A stretch of DNA of 27,645 nt from a virus. The stretch covers positions 1 to 27,645 of the IMG/VR virus record IMGVR_UViG_3300034283_001218; one strand, 5' to 3'. A model generated the notes under the pieces. That model saw only the letters and a list, made by a program, of their open reading frames with translations. It had not been told where the DNA came from and made no database searches. Below, piece after piece: positions 6,518-12,326 of the stretch. Positions within the stretch are counted from its first letter, which is position 1; each line of letters begins with the position of its first letter. The position numbers and the translations under genes were made by a program.

Positions 6518-6763
6518 TTATTTTAATTTGATGTTCTGTTCAAGCATCTGCCATCCGTCTCCCTCGACATAGGCACGAACAGTAATGCAGAGACTGTCGT
6601 ATTCAAAACTGGCGTTGATGGTATACTCATCACGCTCAATAGTCATGTTGCCCTTATTGGACAGCATGTCATCTTTCCAGTCTTCCATGAAGTTGACGAT
6701 GATATTCTCAGCCCAAGCACCATAGCCAAGGCGATTGATTTGGTCTTTCATGTTATCAGACAT
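6518..6763 (-). CDS. Small acidic hypothetical protein (81 aa)
   Basis: This 81-residue acidic protein starts at an ATG overlapping the exonuclease stop by 8 bp (ATGTCTGA). A helix (MKDQINRLGYGAWAENIIVNFMEDWKDDML) is followed by two or three beta strands (TIERDEYTINASFEYDSLCITVRAYVE). It lies between exonuclease and initiator genes. It is not recognised; an accessory role in recombination or replication is suggested by position only. Confidence 0.75.
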   Translation of the reverse strand: MSDNMKDQINRLGYGAWAENIIVNFMEDWKDDMLSNKGNMTIERDEYTINASFEYDSLCITVRAYVEGDGWQMLEQNIKLK

Positions 6764-7553
6764 CGATGATAGTGCTGTTGGTGTCGTAGCCCATCCACAT
6801 TTCGTGTTCAACGCAATGCTGGATTTGAGCAATGGCAAGAAGCATCTTCTCTCTGGACTTCTTGAGGCTGTTCACCGAAATCTCGAAACAACGCACACCA
6901 TGAGGCGGGTTTTTCTCGACCATTATGAAGATAAAACGGAAGTCTGGATGTCCGTTATGCTCAAGGAGCATGACATACATAGCGTTCTGAATGGCATACA
7001 TGTTGTCCAGAATCACATTCTTGACCTCATACATGTTCGACAGGTTAGCGTTGGTGGTCTTAAGGTCGAGGATGATACGCTGTTCCCAGTTCACCCAGTC
7101 CATGCGTCCCTTGAGTTTCACATCCTCGTAAGGAAGGACATCAGAGAACACAGAAACTTCAGCGTCACCCTTGCTGGTGACATCCATGAAGATGGGGTGT
7201 TGACGAACCTTGTCAGCCATGCTGGAGACAGAATCAAACTCCTCGTCATTGATGATAATCTTGCCAGCGTTATCCTCGACAAACTTGGCGTGGTCTGCCT
7301 TGTCTTGCGTCTTACGCATGTCGAACTTCTTGGACACGACAACTTCCTTGCTGAACAGGCTAGGCTGGAAGCAGGCAAGGTGAGTAGCAGTTCCGATAAG
7401 CATCGGCTTGGTGACCTCTCGCTGTTCATCGAACTGTGCGATGTAATGTTCTGGAGAATAGAACATAGGCTTGAGGGTGCTTTGACTGATGCCGATTTCG
7501 GAACGATAGTCCGCATCTGGCATGTTTTTTACGATTCTGGTGTATTCGCTCAT
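6756..7553 (-). CDS. Phage exonuclease, PD-(D/E)XK / RecE-like
   Basis: This 265-residue protein has the layout of the exonuclease VIII/RecE-like PD-(D/E)XK family. ISQSTLKPMFYSPEHYIAQ leads to MLIGTATHLACF (H58), then GDAEVSVF (129-136), the catalytic LKGRMDWV (148-154, D152) and ILDLKTT (161-167, D163 and K165), and a later Tyr/Gln helix (YAIQNAMYVM). These enzymes resect dsDNA ends to give ssDNA for an annealing protein, here ERF at 4166. The ATG at 7553 is chosen over the longer frame (to 7667) because a promoter and the leader CTTCACCCACATGAGC precede it, and because the extra N-terminus overlaps the rusA gene. Confidence 0.88.
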   Translation of the reverse strand: MSEYTRIVKNMPDADYRSEIGISQSTLKPMFYSPEHYIAQFDEQREVTKPMLIGTATHLACFQPSLFSKEVVVSKKFDMRKTQDKADHAKFVEDNAGKIIINDEEFDSVSSMADKVRQHPIFMDVTSKGDAEVSVFSDVLPYEDVKLKGRMDWVNWEQRIILDLKTTNANLSNMYEVKNVILDNMYAIQNAMYVMLLEHNGHPDFRFIFIMVEKNPPHGVRCFEISVNSLKKSREKMLLAIAQIQHCVEHEMWMGYDTNSTIIDV

Positions 7554-7598
7554 GTGGGTGAAGATGTATTGTTTACCACGAACACCTCGTAATGTCAA
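7554..7598 (-). promoter_or_regulatory. Promoter and CTTCACCCAC leader of the exonuclease gene
   Basis: On the - strand, TTGACA (7598-7593), a 17-bp spacer and TAAACA (7575-7570) lie inside the last codons of rusA, whose TAA stop is part of the -10 hexamer. The leader ends ATCTTCACCCACATGAGC, the same CTTCACCCAC sequence as in the + strand accessory cassettes. There is no SD. The cassette-type control element is therefore used on both strands. Confidence 0.65.
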
Positions 7599-7992
7599 TG
7601 AGTATCCGTGGGCCAGAGACAGAAAATAATTTGTGCGTGTGTTTGGAGCAGACGAGGGAATCGTCAACCATGTAGCCAGCCTCTACCAGACCATCGAGAA
7701 CCATCTTCTCAAGGTTATCCAAATCGGGTCTGGTTGTCTTAGGCAACACATCAGTCTCACCCTTATGCTTCTTGAGGAAGGGATATTCAAAGGTGATTTC
7801 GACATACAGAGGGAAGTCGTATGGCTTCTCTGGCTTATCCTTCATAACCTTGGCAACAAACTCCTTCTTCCACCTGCTTGCCTTGCTGGATGCCATTTTT
7901 CCTACAAACATTTTCCCTGCTTTGTTCTTAAGAATACGCAAAGCACTCTGCTGAGTAGGGGAAGGCTCTATGTATACTGTGATTCTTTTCAT
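7573..7992 (-). CDS. rusA: RusA-family Holliday junction resolvase
   Basis: This 139-residue protein matches the RusA family. It has an N-terminal strand-rich part (MKRITVYIEPSPT), a basic stretch KASRWKKEFVAK, then the catalytic RPDLDNLEKMVLDGL (88-102, with D90 and D92) and YMVDD (107-111) with the family's further aspartates. RusA dimers resolve Holliday junctions during recombination and packaging. The length fits a stand-alone RusA (about 120-140). The ATG at 7992 is preferred; the frame is open to 8043, but that extension is hydrophobic and atypical. It is the first gene of the leftward unit, divergent from the HTH gene at 8123. Confidence 0.9.
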   Translation of the reverse strand: MKRITVYIEPSPTQQSALRILKNKAGKMFVGKMASSKASRWKKEFVAKVMKDKPEKPYDFPLYVEITFEYPFLKKHKGETDVLPKTTRPDLDNLEKMVLDGLVEAGYMVDDSLVCSKHTHKLFSVSGPRILIDITRCSW

Positions 7993-8122
7993 AATATCAG
8001 TCGTTATTGGTGAATATTTCGTAAATAAAAATAGGAATAACAAGGAATACTGTGAACGCTACAGCGGCGGCGGTAATCGACATATGGGTTGCAATAGGAC
8101 GATTCTTCTACACTATCTGCAC
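7993..8122. promoter_or_regulatory. Divergent intergenic region between rusA and the HTH gene
   Basis: This 130-bp stretch separates the leftward and rightward genes. On the - strand TTCACA, a 17-bp spacer and TATTTT lie about 40 bp before rusA. On the + strand TTGCAA followed at 17-18 bp by ACTATCT lies just before 8123 and would give an almost leaderless transcript of the HTH gene. Both are weaker than the cassette promoters. The region is AT-rich around 8015-8050 with a GC-rich patch (CGGCGGCGG) near 8065-8073. Confidence 0.4.
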
Positions 8123-8650
8123 ATGGAGTTCAAGTCAAAACAGGAAATAATCAGCAATGACCAGAAGCAAAATCACACAGGTGAGAGGCTTCCAGAAGGG
8201 TTGCGTAGCCAGATTAAGCAGATGCTTTCAGAGGGTAAATCTCAGCGGCAAATACAGTCAGAGACAGGCGTATCAGCCCACACGATAGTCGGAATACGCA
8301 AAAGCATGCCAGCCCTTGACGAGAAGAGTTGGAAGAAAAATGTCATGGAAACTTTGCGTGATGTTGTGAGCCGTGGTGCGAGCAGATTGAGCGATGAGAT
8401 TGATGACATCCCCATCACAGCAATGCCTGTTTCATTGGGTATTCTCATTGATAAGATTAATGTCCTCAATGACCAGCCCACGGCTGTGGTCGAGCATCGT
8501 ATGCGTATCACGCACGATGAGATAAATAATATTTTGCTAGATGCTAATGTCATTGACGAAAAGCCCTTGACAGAATCGTGTAAGTCTGGCAGTCTTGCCG
8601 AGAACTCACATGAGCAACGACAAGATATTCAACAACAAGAGGGAACTTAA
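8123..8650 (+). CDS. HTH-domain phage protein, probable regulator
   Basis: This 175-residue protein (from ATG 8123) has a resolvase-type helix-turn-helix: LRSQIKQMLSEGKSQRQIQSETGVSAHTIVGIRKSM (about residues 27-62). A conserved-looking helical domain follows (LRDVVSRGASRLSDEIDDIPITAMPVSLGILIDKINVLNDQP, about 78-120). That arrangement is common in small phage DNA-binding proteins near replication modules. It may regulate the divergent early units or bind the origin. The frame is open back to 7970; ATG 8084 and ATG 8123 are both possible, and 8123 is chosen because a -10-like CTATCT lies just before it. The end overlaps the next gene by 41 bp, and the next promoter lies within its coding sequence. 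Confidence 0.75.
   Translation: MEFKSKQEIISNDQKQNHTGERLPEGLRSQIKQMLSEGKSQRQIQSETGVSAHTIVGIRKSMPALDEKSWKKNVMETLRDVVSRGASRLSDEIDDIPITAMPVSLGILIDKINVLNDQPTAVVEHRMRITHDEINNILLDANVIDEKPLTESCKSGSLAENSHEQRQDIQQQEGT
8567..8609 (+). promoter_or_regulatory. Cassette promoter 1
   Basis: TTGACA (8567-8572), a 17-bp spacer and CAGTCT (8590-8595) lie within the end of the HTH gene. The -10 is a weak match, but its final CT and the exact 17-bp spacing agree with the other cassettes. The leader ends GAACTCACATGAGC, the ATGAGC start context shared with later cassettes. Confidence 0.5.
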
Positions 8651-8918
8651 CCGCTTCCTCAAGCACACCAACAAGTTCTACGAGAACATCAACAACATCG
8701 ATGATGCGTTTGATGCTTTCGCCAAGGACAATTGCATCGATGCCTTTGAGGTAATCGCTCGCAACTGCAAAGACCCTGCGATTGGTTTCCCCAAGGAAGG
8801 TAAGGCTGGCTGGGCTAACACCCGCAGAGCCTATCGTGAGCATTGGGCTAAAGCAGACATTGCCATTCAGTCCTGCCTGTCCGAATGGAAGCGTAGGAAA
8901 GATATGCGAGCCTCTTGA
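8610..8918 (+). CDS. Small accessory protein (102 aa)
   Basis: This 102-residue protein starts MSNDKIFNNKRELNRFLK and is almost wholly helical, with a mixed acidic middle (NNIDDAFDAFAKDNCIDAF) and a basic end (EWKRRKDMRAS). It is not recognised. ATG 8610 is preferred over the in-frame ATG at 8595 because of the CACATGAGC context and because 8595 lies in the -10 element. Its TGA stop is part of the next cassette's TTGACA. As the first cassette gene it probably acts early, but nothing in the sequence shows a function. Confidence 0.75.
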   Translation: MSNDKIFNNKRELNRFLKHTNKFYENINNIDDAFDAFAKDNCIDAFEVIARNCKDPAIGFPKEGKAGWANTRRAYREHWAKADIAIQSCLSEWKRRKDMRAS

Positions 8919-8955
8919 CACTAATCTGCCAATAGAGTATAACATCATCTCTCCC
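8915..8955 (+). promoter_or_regulatory. Cassette promoter 2
   Basis: TTGACA (8915-8920), 17 bp containing ATCTGC, then TATAAC (8938-8943) form one of the best promoters in the array. The -35 contains the TGA stop of the upstream gene. Only 12 bp separate the -10 and the ATG, so the predicted leader is about 6 nt (nearly leaderless). Confidence 0.75.
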
Positions 8956-9171
8956 ATGAAGAAGACCCGCAAATCCCGAAAGGCAACCACGCTGTGCATC
9001 AAGCAGGTTCGGAATATCATCCGTTCCTATGGCAAGCAGGCGAAACCCGAATTCATCGAGGCGTTTGAACGCTTTGTGAATTTCAAACTGCGACAGGCTA
9101 TCGAAACCCCCAACGGCAAGGCCAAGCGTCTTGATGCTACTGTCGCTGGATTCTGTTTCGGCAACCATTGA
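8956..9171 (+). CDS. Small basic protein, histone-fold-like pattern
   Basis: This 71-residue basic protein starts MKKTRKSRKATT. After a Lys/Arg tail come a short helix (IKQVRNIIRSYG), a long helix (KPEFIEAFERFVNFKLRQAIE) and a Lys/Arg-rich loop leading to LDATVAGF. Short helix, long helix, basic loop and short helix is the order of a single histone fold, as in the short histone-like proteins known in some bacteria and in archaea. This resemblance is by pattern only. A DNA-binding role is likely from the charge. ATG 8956 is set by the promoter. The tRNA-Arg gene follows 7 bp after the stop and is probably on the same transcript. Confidence 0.7.
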   Translation: MKKTRKSRKATTLCIKQVRNIIRSYGKQAKPEFIEAFERFVNFKLRQAIETPNGKAKRLDATVAGFCFGNH

Positions 9172-9178
9172 TTAATCT

Positions 9179-9250
9179 GACCCTGTAGTTCAACGGATAG
9201 AACATCTGCCTTCTAAGCAGAATATCTTGGTTCGATTCCAAGCAGGGTCA
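9179..9250 (+). tRNA. tRNA-Arg (anticodon TCT)
   Basis: A 72-nt cloverleaf: acceptor GACCCTG with CAGGGTC, D stem GTTC/GAAC, anticodon stem TCTGC/GCAGA with loop CTTCTAA (anticodon TCT, reading AGA), T arm CTTGG/CCAAG. CCA is not encoded. It lies inside the accessory cassette array, 7 bp after one gene and 27 bp before the next ATG, so it is presumably processed out of a mixed mRNA-tRNA transcript. Confidence 0.93.
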
Positions 9251-9277
9251 ATTTTCACCCACATTTCCTACCACACC
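9251..9277 (+). promoter_or_regulatory. Cassette-type G-free leader between tRNA-Arg and 9278
   Basis: The 27 bases between the tRNA 3' end and the ATG are ATTTTCACCCACATTT then CCTACCACACC, a clear variant of the cassette leader with no G and no Shine-Dalgarno sequence. No promoter hexamers precede it; the tRNA gene occupies that place. Cleavage at the tRNA 3' end would leave an mRNA beginning with this leader. Confidence 0.55.
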
Positions 9278-9589
9278 ATGAATAAAGATTACGAAACGGA
9301 AGTCATCATTGATGGCATCCCTTATGCAGTCGCTTGCGAACTTGAACTTGAAGTTATCGATGATGGCATCGGTGACTATGAATATTGGGGCTCCAAAGGC
9401 ACAGACCATAATTATGTATGGGACTTGGCTGATTACTCTTTTGAAGCCTATGATGACAAGGGAAACCTTGTTGAGGATTTAGTTTTAAAGGTTAAAATCG
9501 CTTTTGCTGTTGAGAAGAAAATCCTCAACTACATTGCCGAACTCCCCATCGAAAAAGAATCTTACGATTCCGAGGAGGACACCTATTGA
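9278..9589 (+). CDS. Small acidic accessory protein (103 aa)
   Basis: This 103-residue, strongly acidic protein starts MNKDYETEVIIDGIPYAVACELELEVIDDG. It has alternating beta strands (EVIIDGIPYAVACELELEV, YSFEAYDDKGN, LVLKVKIAF), then a helix and a Glu/Asp tail (EKESYDSEEDTY). The strongly acidic character and small beta-rich build recall DNA-mimic inhibitors, but no family is recognised. The longer in-frame start at 9227 lies within the tRNA and is rejected. The TGA stop forms part of the following TTGACT. Confidence 0.78.
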   Translation: MNKDYETEVIIDGIPYAVACELELEVIDDGIGDYEYWGSKGTDHNYVWDLADYSFEAYDDKGNLVEDLVLKVKIAFAVEKKILNYIAELPIEKESYDSEEDTY

Positions 9590-9634
9590 CTTTAATTCGC
9601 ACACCTGCGATACTATTCACCTTCACCCACCGAT
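9586..9634 (+). promoter_or_regulatory. Cassette promoter 3 and leader
   Basis: TTGACT (9586-9591), a 17-bp spacer and GATACT (9609-9614), followed by ATTCACCTTCACCCACCGAT to the ATG. The -35 includes the upstream TGA stop (9587-9589). The spacer has TTCGC where most copies have TCTGC. Confidence 0.8.
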
Positions 9635-10012
9635 ATGAATACCGATACTAACTACCTCAACGATAACGCTGAAGCCGAACAGCAACTTGATGCCAAAATC
9701 AAGGAGCGAGCCCAGCACCCCAAGATGCTGGAACTGTCGCAAGACAGGAAGGACAGCAAGTCCTACTACATCGTAGCCTACAAGACGGCCTTTAGCGACA
9801 GCGTGAACCAACTTTGGCACATGACCGCTATCGAGGCTATGGGCTTCATCACCAAGGAAAAACTGGTCTTTGGTGTCAACCAATACAGCGTTATGAAGGT
9901 CTGCGTTAATGGCGATATGTTCCCCAAGTTCAAGGATATCACTATCCAAGAATTGCAGGATGAGTCGTTCATGGAGAGCAACCACGCCATCGCTCAAATC
10001 ACAGCCTCTTGA
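9635..10012 (+). CDS. Accessory protein (125 aa) of unknown function
   Basis: This 125-residue protein starts MNTDTNYLNDNAEAEQQLDAK. An N-terminal helix (about 10-45) leads to a mixed alpha/beta part (SYYIVAYKTAFSDSVNQLWHM, EKLVFGVNQYSVMKVCVNGDMF). It is not recognised. It has its own promoter and cassette leader. The TGA stop is part of the next TTGACA. Nothing suggests membrane insertion or secretion. Confidence 0.78.
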   Translation: MNTDTNYLNDNAEAEQQLDAKIKERAQHPKMLELSQDRKDSKSYYIVAYKTAFSDSVNQLWHMTAIEAMGFITKEKLVFGVNQYSVMKVCVNGDMFPKFKDITIQELQDESFMESNHAIAQITAS

Positions 10013-10062
10013 CAGGGGCTTGTAAATCTACGATACTTCAATCCTCAACCCACACCTACCAC
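10009..10062 (+). promoter_or_regulatory. Cassette promoter 4 and leader
   Basis: TTGACA (10009-10014), 17 bp, GATACT (10032-10037). The leader is TCAATCCTCAACC then CACACCTACCAC to the ATG: no G, no SD. The -35 overlaps the upstream TGA stop (10010-10012). The spacer here lacks TCTGC. Confidence 0.8.
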
Positions 10063-10392
10063 ATGAGCAAACGAGAAATCCAACTGGCTGTCACACAGCA
10101 CTTCACCAAGCCTGTTCGCATGACCTATGCGAATGGAGAAGACCAGACCAAGACCAACGGCTTTACTGTGAATGTCACAGTATTCAAGCATGACGCAGAC
10201 GCTACGCACATCAGCGGTGCGTGGGAAATCTGTAGCGATGACTCCTCCTGTTACGGAGAAGGAACGCTGTCCTTTGACCTGCAAGGCAACTGCTTTGATT
10301 ACGATGGCTGTTATGACCTGTCTCACCATGTGTGCGACATCCTCAACGCTAACGGATACAACGCCAAGGAAGTCGATTCTCGCCTCTTCTAA
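10063..10392 (+). CDS. Cysteine-containing accessory protein (109 aa)
   Basis: This 109-residue protein starts MSKREIQLAVTQHFTKPVRMTY. Five cysteines lie in the second half (EICSDDSSCYGEG, GNCFDYDGCYDLSHHVCDIL), an arrangement that could bind metal, though no zinc-finger family fits. The protein is acidic. ATG 10063 follows the standard leader. An earlier in-frame ATG at 10009 lies in the promoter and is rejected. The next gene starts 5 bp after the stop with no promoter between, so this cassette carries two genes. Confidence 0.78.
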   Translation: MSKREIQLAVTQHFTKPVRMTYANGEDQTKTNGFTVNVTVFKHDADATHISGAWEICSDDSSCYGEGTLSFDLQGNCFDYDGCYDLSHHVCDILNANGYNAKEVDSRLF

Positions 10393-10396
10393 TCAC

Positions 10397-10636
10397 ATGG
10401 ACAACACCCAGATTCAAAGTATTGCCGTAGACGCTATTCACCGCATAAGCAGGGAGGCAAAGATGTGCGTTTTTATTTTAGTTGATGAAGATTTGGCTAT
10501 GTGTGATGGCTACGAAAGCCTCACGCAGGATGAGAAGGAGCAAATCTATGACAACTTCCATGAAGCAATGTTAGACCACTATCACGAAATCATGGAGCAA
10601 GCGGTTCGTGATATCATCGATGACCGCAACGATTGA
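10397..10636 (+). CDS. Small acidic helical protein (79 aa), second gene of cassette 4
   Basis: This 79-residue acidic protein (MDNTQIQSIAVDAIHRISREAKM, ending RDIIDDRND) is mainly helical, with the patterned stretch YESLTQDEKEQIYDNFHEAMLDHYHEIM. The ATG is 5 bp after the preceding stop in TAATCACATGG, again a CACATG context. Longer in-frame starts lie within the gene upstream. The TGA stop forms part of the next TTGACA. Not recognised. Confidence 0.72.
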   Translation: MDNTQIQSIAVDAIHRISREAKMCVFILVDEDLAMCDGYESLTQDEKEQIYDNFHEAMLDHYHEIMEQAVRDIIDDRND

Positions 10637-10686
10637 CATAACTCTGCACATAGACGATACTGTTCACCTCAACCCACCTACCACAT
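10633..10686 (+). promoter_or_regulatory. Cassette promoter 5 and leader
   Basis: TTGACA (10633-10638), 17 bp containing CTCTGC, GATACT (10656-10661). The leader is GTTCACCTCAACC then CACCTACCACAT. The -35 overlaps the upstream TGA stop. Confidence 0.85.
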
Positions 10687-11070
10687 ATGAGAAACAAAGA
10701 AATTCGATACGACTACCAAACTGAAGCGGAAAAGGCTTCCTCTCGGAAACATCGTGAGGAGGTATACGAAACCAGAAACAAAATCCTGTCTCACGGACAT
10801 AAGGACAGGGAGGAAAGCCTTATGCCTTACAGAAACGCATTGCAGAAACAACTTGATGCCATGACGGAAGCCTGTGCTTCTGATATGTCCAAAGAGAGCA
10901 ATGAGGACTTGGAGCAAATTGTTTTTGCCATTATCAACGACTTGCTTGGTGAGGCTCAAGACTGCAATAACCACCACATGGATTCGCACACCTTCTTTGT
11001 CCTGCGACAGGCTACGGCAATCAAGGAATACCTCAAGAGAGCCCCCCTTGACATTCCTCCACAGTCTTGA
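10687..11070 (+). CDS. Helical accessory protein (127 aa)
   Basis: This 127-residue protein starts MRNKEIRYDYQTEAEKASSRKHREE. The first 40 residues are basic, the rest mostly helical (NALQKQLDAMTEACASDM, EDLEQIVFAIINDLLGEAQ). It is not recognised. Its last 8 codons contain the -35 box and spacer of the next promoter, and its TGA stop ends one base before the GATACT. Coding and promoter DNA are thus fully shared. Confidence 0.78.
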   Translation: MRNKEIRYDYQTEAEKASSRKHREEVYETRNKILSHGHKDREESLMPYRNALQKQLDAMTEACASDMSKESNEDLEQIVFAIINDLLGEAQDCNNHHMDSHTFFVLRQATAIKEYLKRAPLDIPPQS

Positions 11071-11101
11071 GATACTGTTCACCTTCACCCACATCACACA
11101 C
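11048..11101 (+). promoter_or_regulatory. Cassette promoter 6 and leader
   Basis: TTGACA (11048-11053), 17 bp, GATACT (11071-11076), leader GTTCACCTTCACCC then ACATCACACAC. The whole -35 and spacer are inside the end of the upstream gene. Confidence 0.85.
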
Positions 11102-11455
11102 ATGGAATACACCGATTCTGAAAAACTTATGAACCGCATCAAGGCGTTGCTCTCCCTTGATGAAAACACCACCCGATTCGGGGAAGGTGACGAGGAGGTT
11201 ATCCGCATTTACTGCAATAATTTCCACATCACGCATAAGGACATCACCACCGACACCCTCAACGACATTGAAGAGGCTTATCAAGGTGAATACCGCAATG
11301 GTAAGGAATTTGCGGAGCAACTGGTAGACGATACTGGTATGCTGTCCAATGTCCCCGATAACATTCGCTTTTATTTCGATTATGAAGCGTTTGCTAGGGA
11401 TTTGTTCATGGGCGATTACTGGATTGAGGATGGTCATGTGTTCCTCAGTCTCTGA
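11102..11455 (+). CDS. ArdA-like antirestriction protein (C-terminal half)
   Basis: This 117-residue acidic protein ends in a segment of ArdA type: EEAYQGEYRNGKEFAEQLVDDTG, then VPDNIRFYFDYEAFARDLFMGDYWIEDGHVF (about residues 82-114). ArdA proteins mimic bent B-form DNA and block type I restriction and modification enzymes. The FDYEAFARDL signature and the final GHVF are recognisable family features. ArdA proteins are usually about 165-180 residues with three domains; this one lacks most of the N-terminal part and has instead a short helical segment (DSEKLMNRIKALLSLDE). It may be a compact ArdA relative. This is the only accessory gene here with a recognisable function, and it marks the array as probably anti-defence. 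The identification is by eye. Confidence 0.7.
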   Translation: MEYTDSEKLMNRIKALLSLDENTTRFGEGDEEVIRIYCNNFHITHKDITTDTLNDIEEAYQGEYRNGKEFAEQLVDDTGMLSNVPDNIRFYFDYEAFARDLFMGDYWIEDGHVFLSL

Positions 11456-11467
11456 GGACACAGCCCA

Positions 11468-11519
11468 TTGACATTGCTCTGCATCTGTGTGATACTGTTC
11501 ACCTTCACCCACACCTACC
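11468..11519 (+). promoter_or_regulatory. Cassette promoter 7 and leader
   Basis: TTGACA (11468-11473), 17 bp containing CTCTGC, GATACT (11491-11496), leader GTTCACCTTCACCC then ACACCTACC. Unlike most copies, the -35 sits 12 bp after the upstream stop. Confidence 0.85.
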
Positions 11520-11816
11520 ATGTTCGTCCTCAACTACACCCATCGTCTTCACCTTAACAACGGCTCCGTCATCACTATCCCGCAAGGGACTGAAATGGTT
11601 CCTACTGGATTTAAACCCCTTTGGGATAAGAATGGCGATGGCAAGCGGACGGCTCGTTACTACATCAAGGATGCTGTTGCCATTAATGGTAATGGTAACA
11701 ACTGGTGGGAAATCTCTGGTGCTTCCTTCCATTCCCACAAAGTTTCCCGCATCAGCAAGGCACAGTTTGCAGAGTGGAAGGCAACCCACCTTGACACTAC
11801 TCTGCGGATGGGGTAA
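11520..11816 (+). CDS. Small accessory protein (98 aa)
   Basis: This 98-residue basic protein starts MFVLNYTHRLHLNNGSVITI. It looks beta-rich, with a Gly/Asn-rich central loop (AINGNGNNWWEISGASFHSH) and a C-terminal helix (ISKAQFAEWKATH). Not recognised. The last codons hold the next -35 and spacer, and the TAA stop is the start of the next -10 (TAATCT). Confidence 0.75.
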   Translation: MFVLNYTHRLHLNNGSVITIPQGTEMVPTGFKPLWDKNGDGKRTARYYIKDAVAINGNGNNWWEISGASFHSHKVSRISKAQFAEWKATHLDTTLRMG

Positions 11817-11862
11817 TCTTCAATCGTTCACCCAACACCACCCACAACACACCTACCACACC
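11791..11862 (+). promoter_or_regulatory. Cassette promoter 8 and long leader
   Basis: TTGACA (11791-11796), 17 bp containing CTCTGC, TAATCT (11814-11819). The leader is longer than usual (about 43 nt): it repeats CACCCA-type blocks and ends AACACACCTACCACACC before ATGAGC. The -10 includes the upstream TAA stop. Confidence 0.75.
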
Positions 11863-12276
11863 ATGAGCCTTAACTTCAAATTCCCCGATGGCATCGACAA
11901 GAGCCTTATCGAAATCCAGAGGGAGGACGGCCTTCATTGGCATCCTAGAGCCTCCAGCCTTGTCTACTACACCATGCTCCTCCAGCATGACATGAGTGGC
12001 GAAATGACCGATGCCAAGTTAAGGGAGATTGACCGAAGGATTCGGCTTATCGACCTGCACCATGACCATTGTGCTTACTGGGAAGGAACGCAGGGGTATC
12101 GCATCCAACTGGCTGATATTGTCACTTATTGGGGGCTTACTGTTAATGTCTGCCACCTGTCTGCTGGACGCTGGAACACCTACTACAATCGTTGCTTCAC
12201 CAAGCGAATCGATGCCACAGCCAAGGACAAACTGCGGGACACCACCCGCAAGGCATACACCACCCGCCCCGCTTGA
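11863..12276 (+). CDS. Accessory protein (137 aa)
   Basis: This 137-residue protein starts MSLNFKFPDGIDKSLIEIQRED. The central part (DAKLREIDRRIRLIDLHHDHCAYWEGTQGYRIQLADIV) is helical and rich in His; the end is basic. Not recognised. The HDHC and nearby His residues might bind metal, but no motif is diagnostic. The TGA stop overlaps the next TTGACA. Confidence 0.77.
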   Translation: MSLNFKFPDGIDKSLIEIQREDGLHWHPRASSLVYYTMLLQHDMSGEMTDAKLREIDRRIRLIDLHHDHCAYWEGTQGYRIQLADIVTYWGLTVNVCHLSAGRWNTYYNRCFTKRIDATAKDKLRDTTRKAYTTRPA

Positions 12277-12326
12277 CACTAATCTGCAACCCTGCGATAC
12301 TGTTCACCTTCACCCACACCTACCAC
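12273..12326 (+). promoter_or_regulatory. Cassette promoter 9 and leader
   Basis: TTGACA (12273-12278), 17 bp containing ATCTGC, GATACT (12296-12301), leader GTTCACCTTCACCC then ACACCTACCAC, followed by ATGAGC. This copy carries every shared element and is the best reference for the cassette. The -35 overlaps the upstream TGA stop. Confidence 0.88.

Noticed and set aside
6735-7592. Reading frame on the + strand (285 codons)
   Set aside because: It is antisense to the exonuclease gene, which has catalytic motifs, a promoter and operon coupling; the + frame has no recognisable domain.
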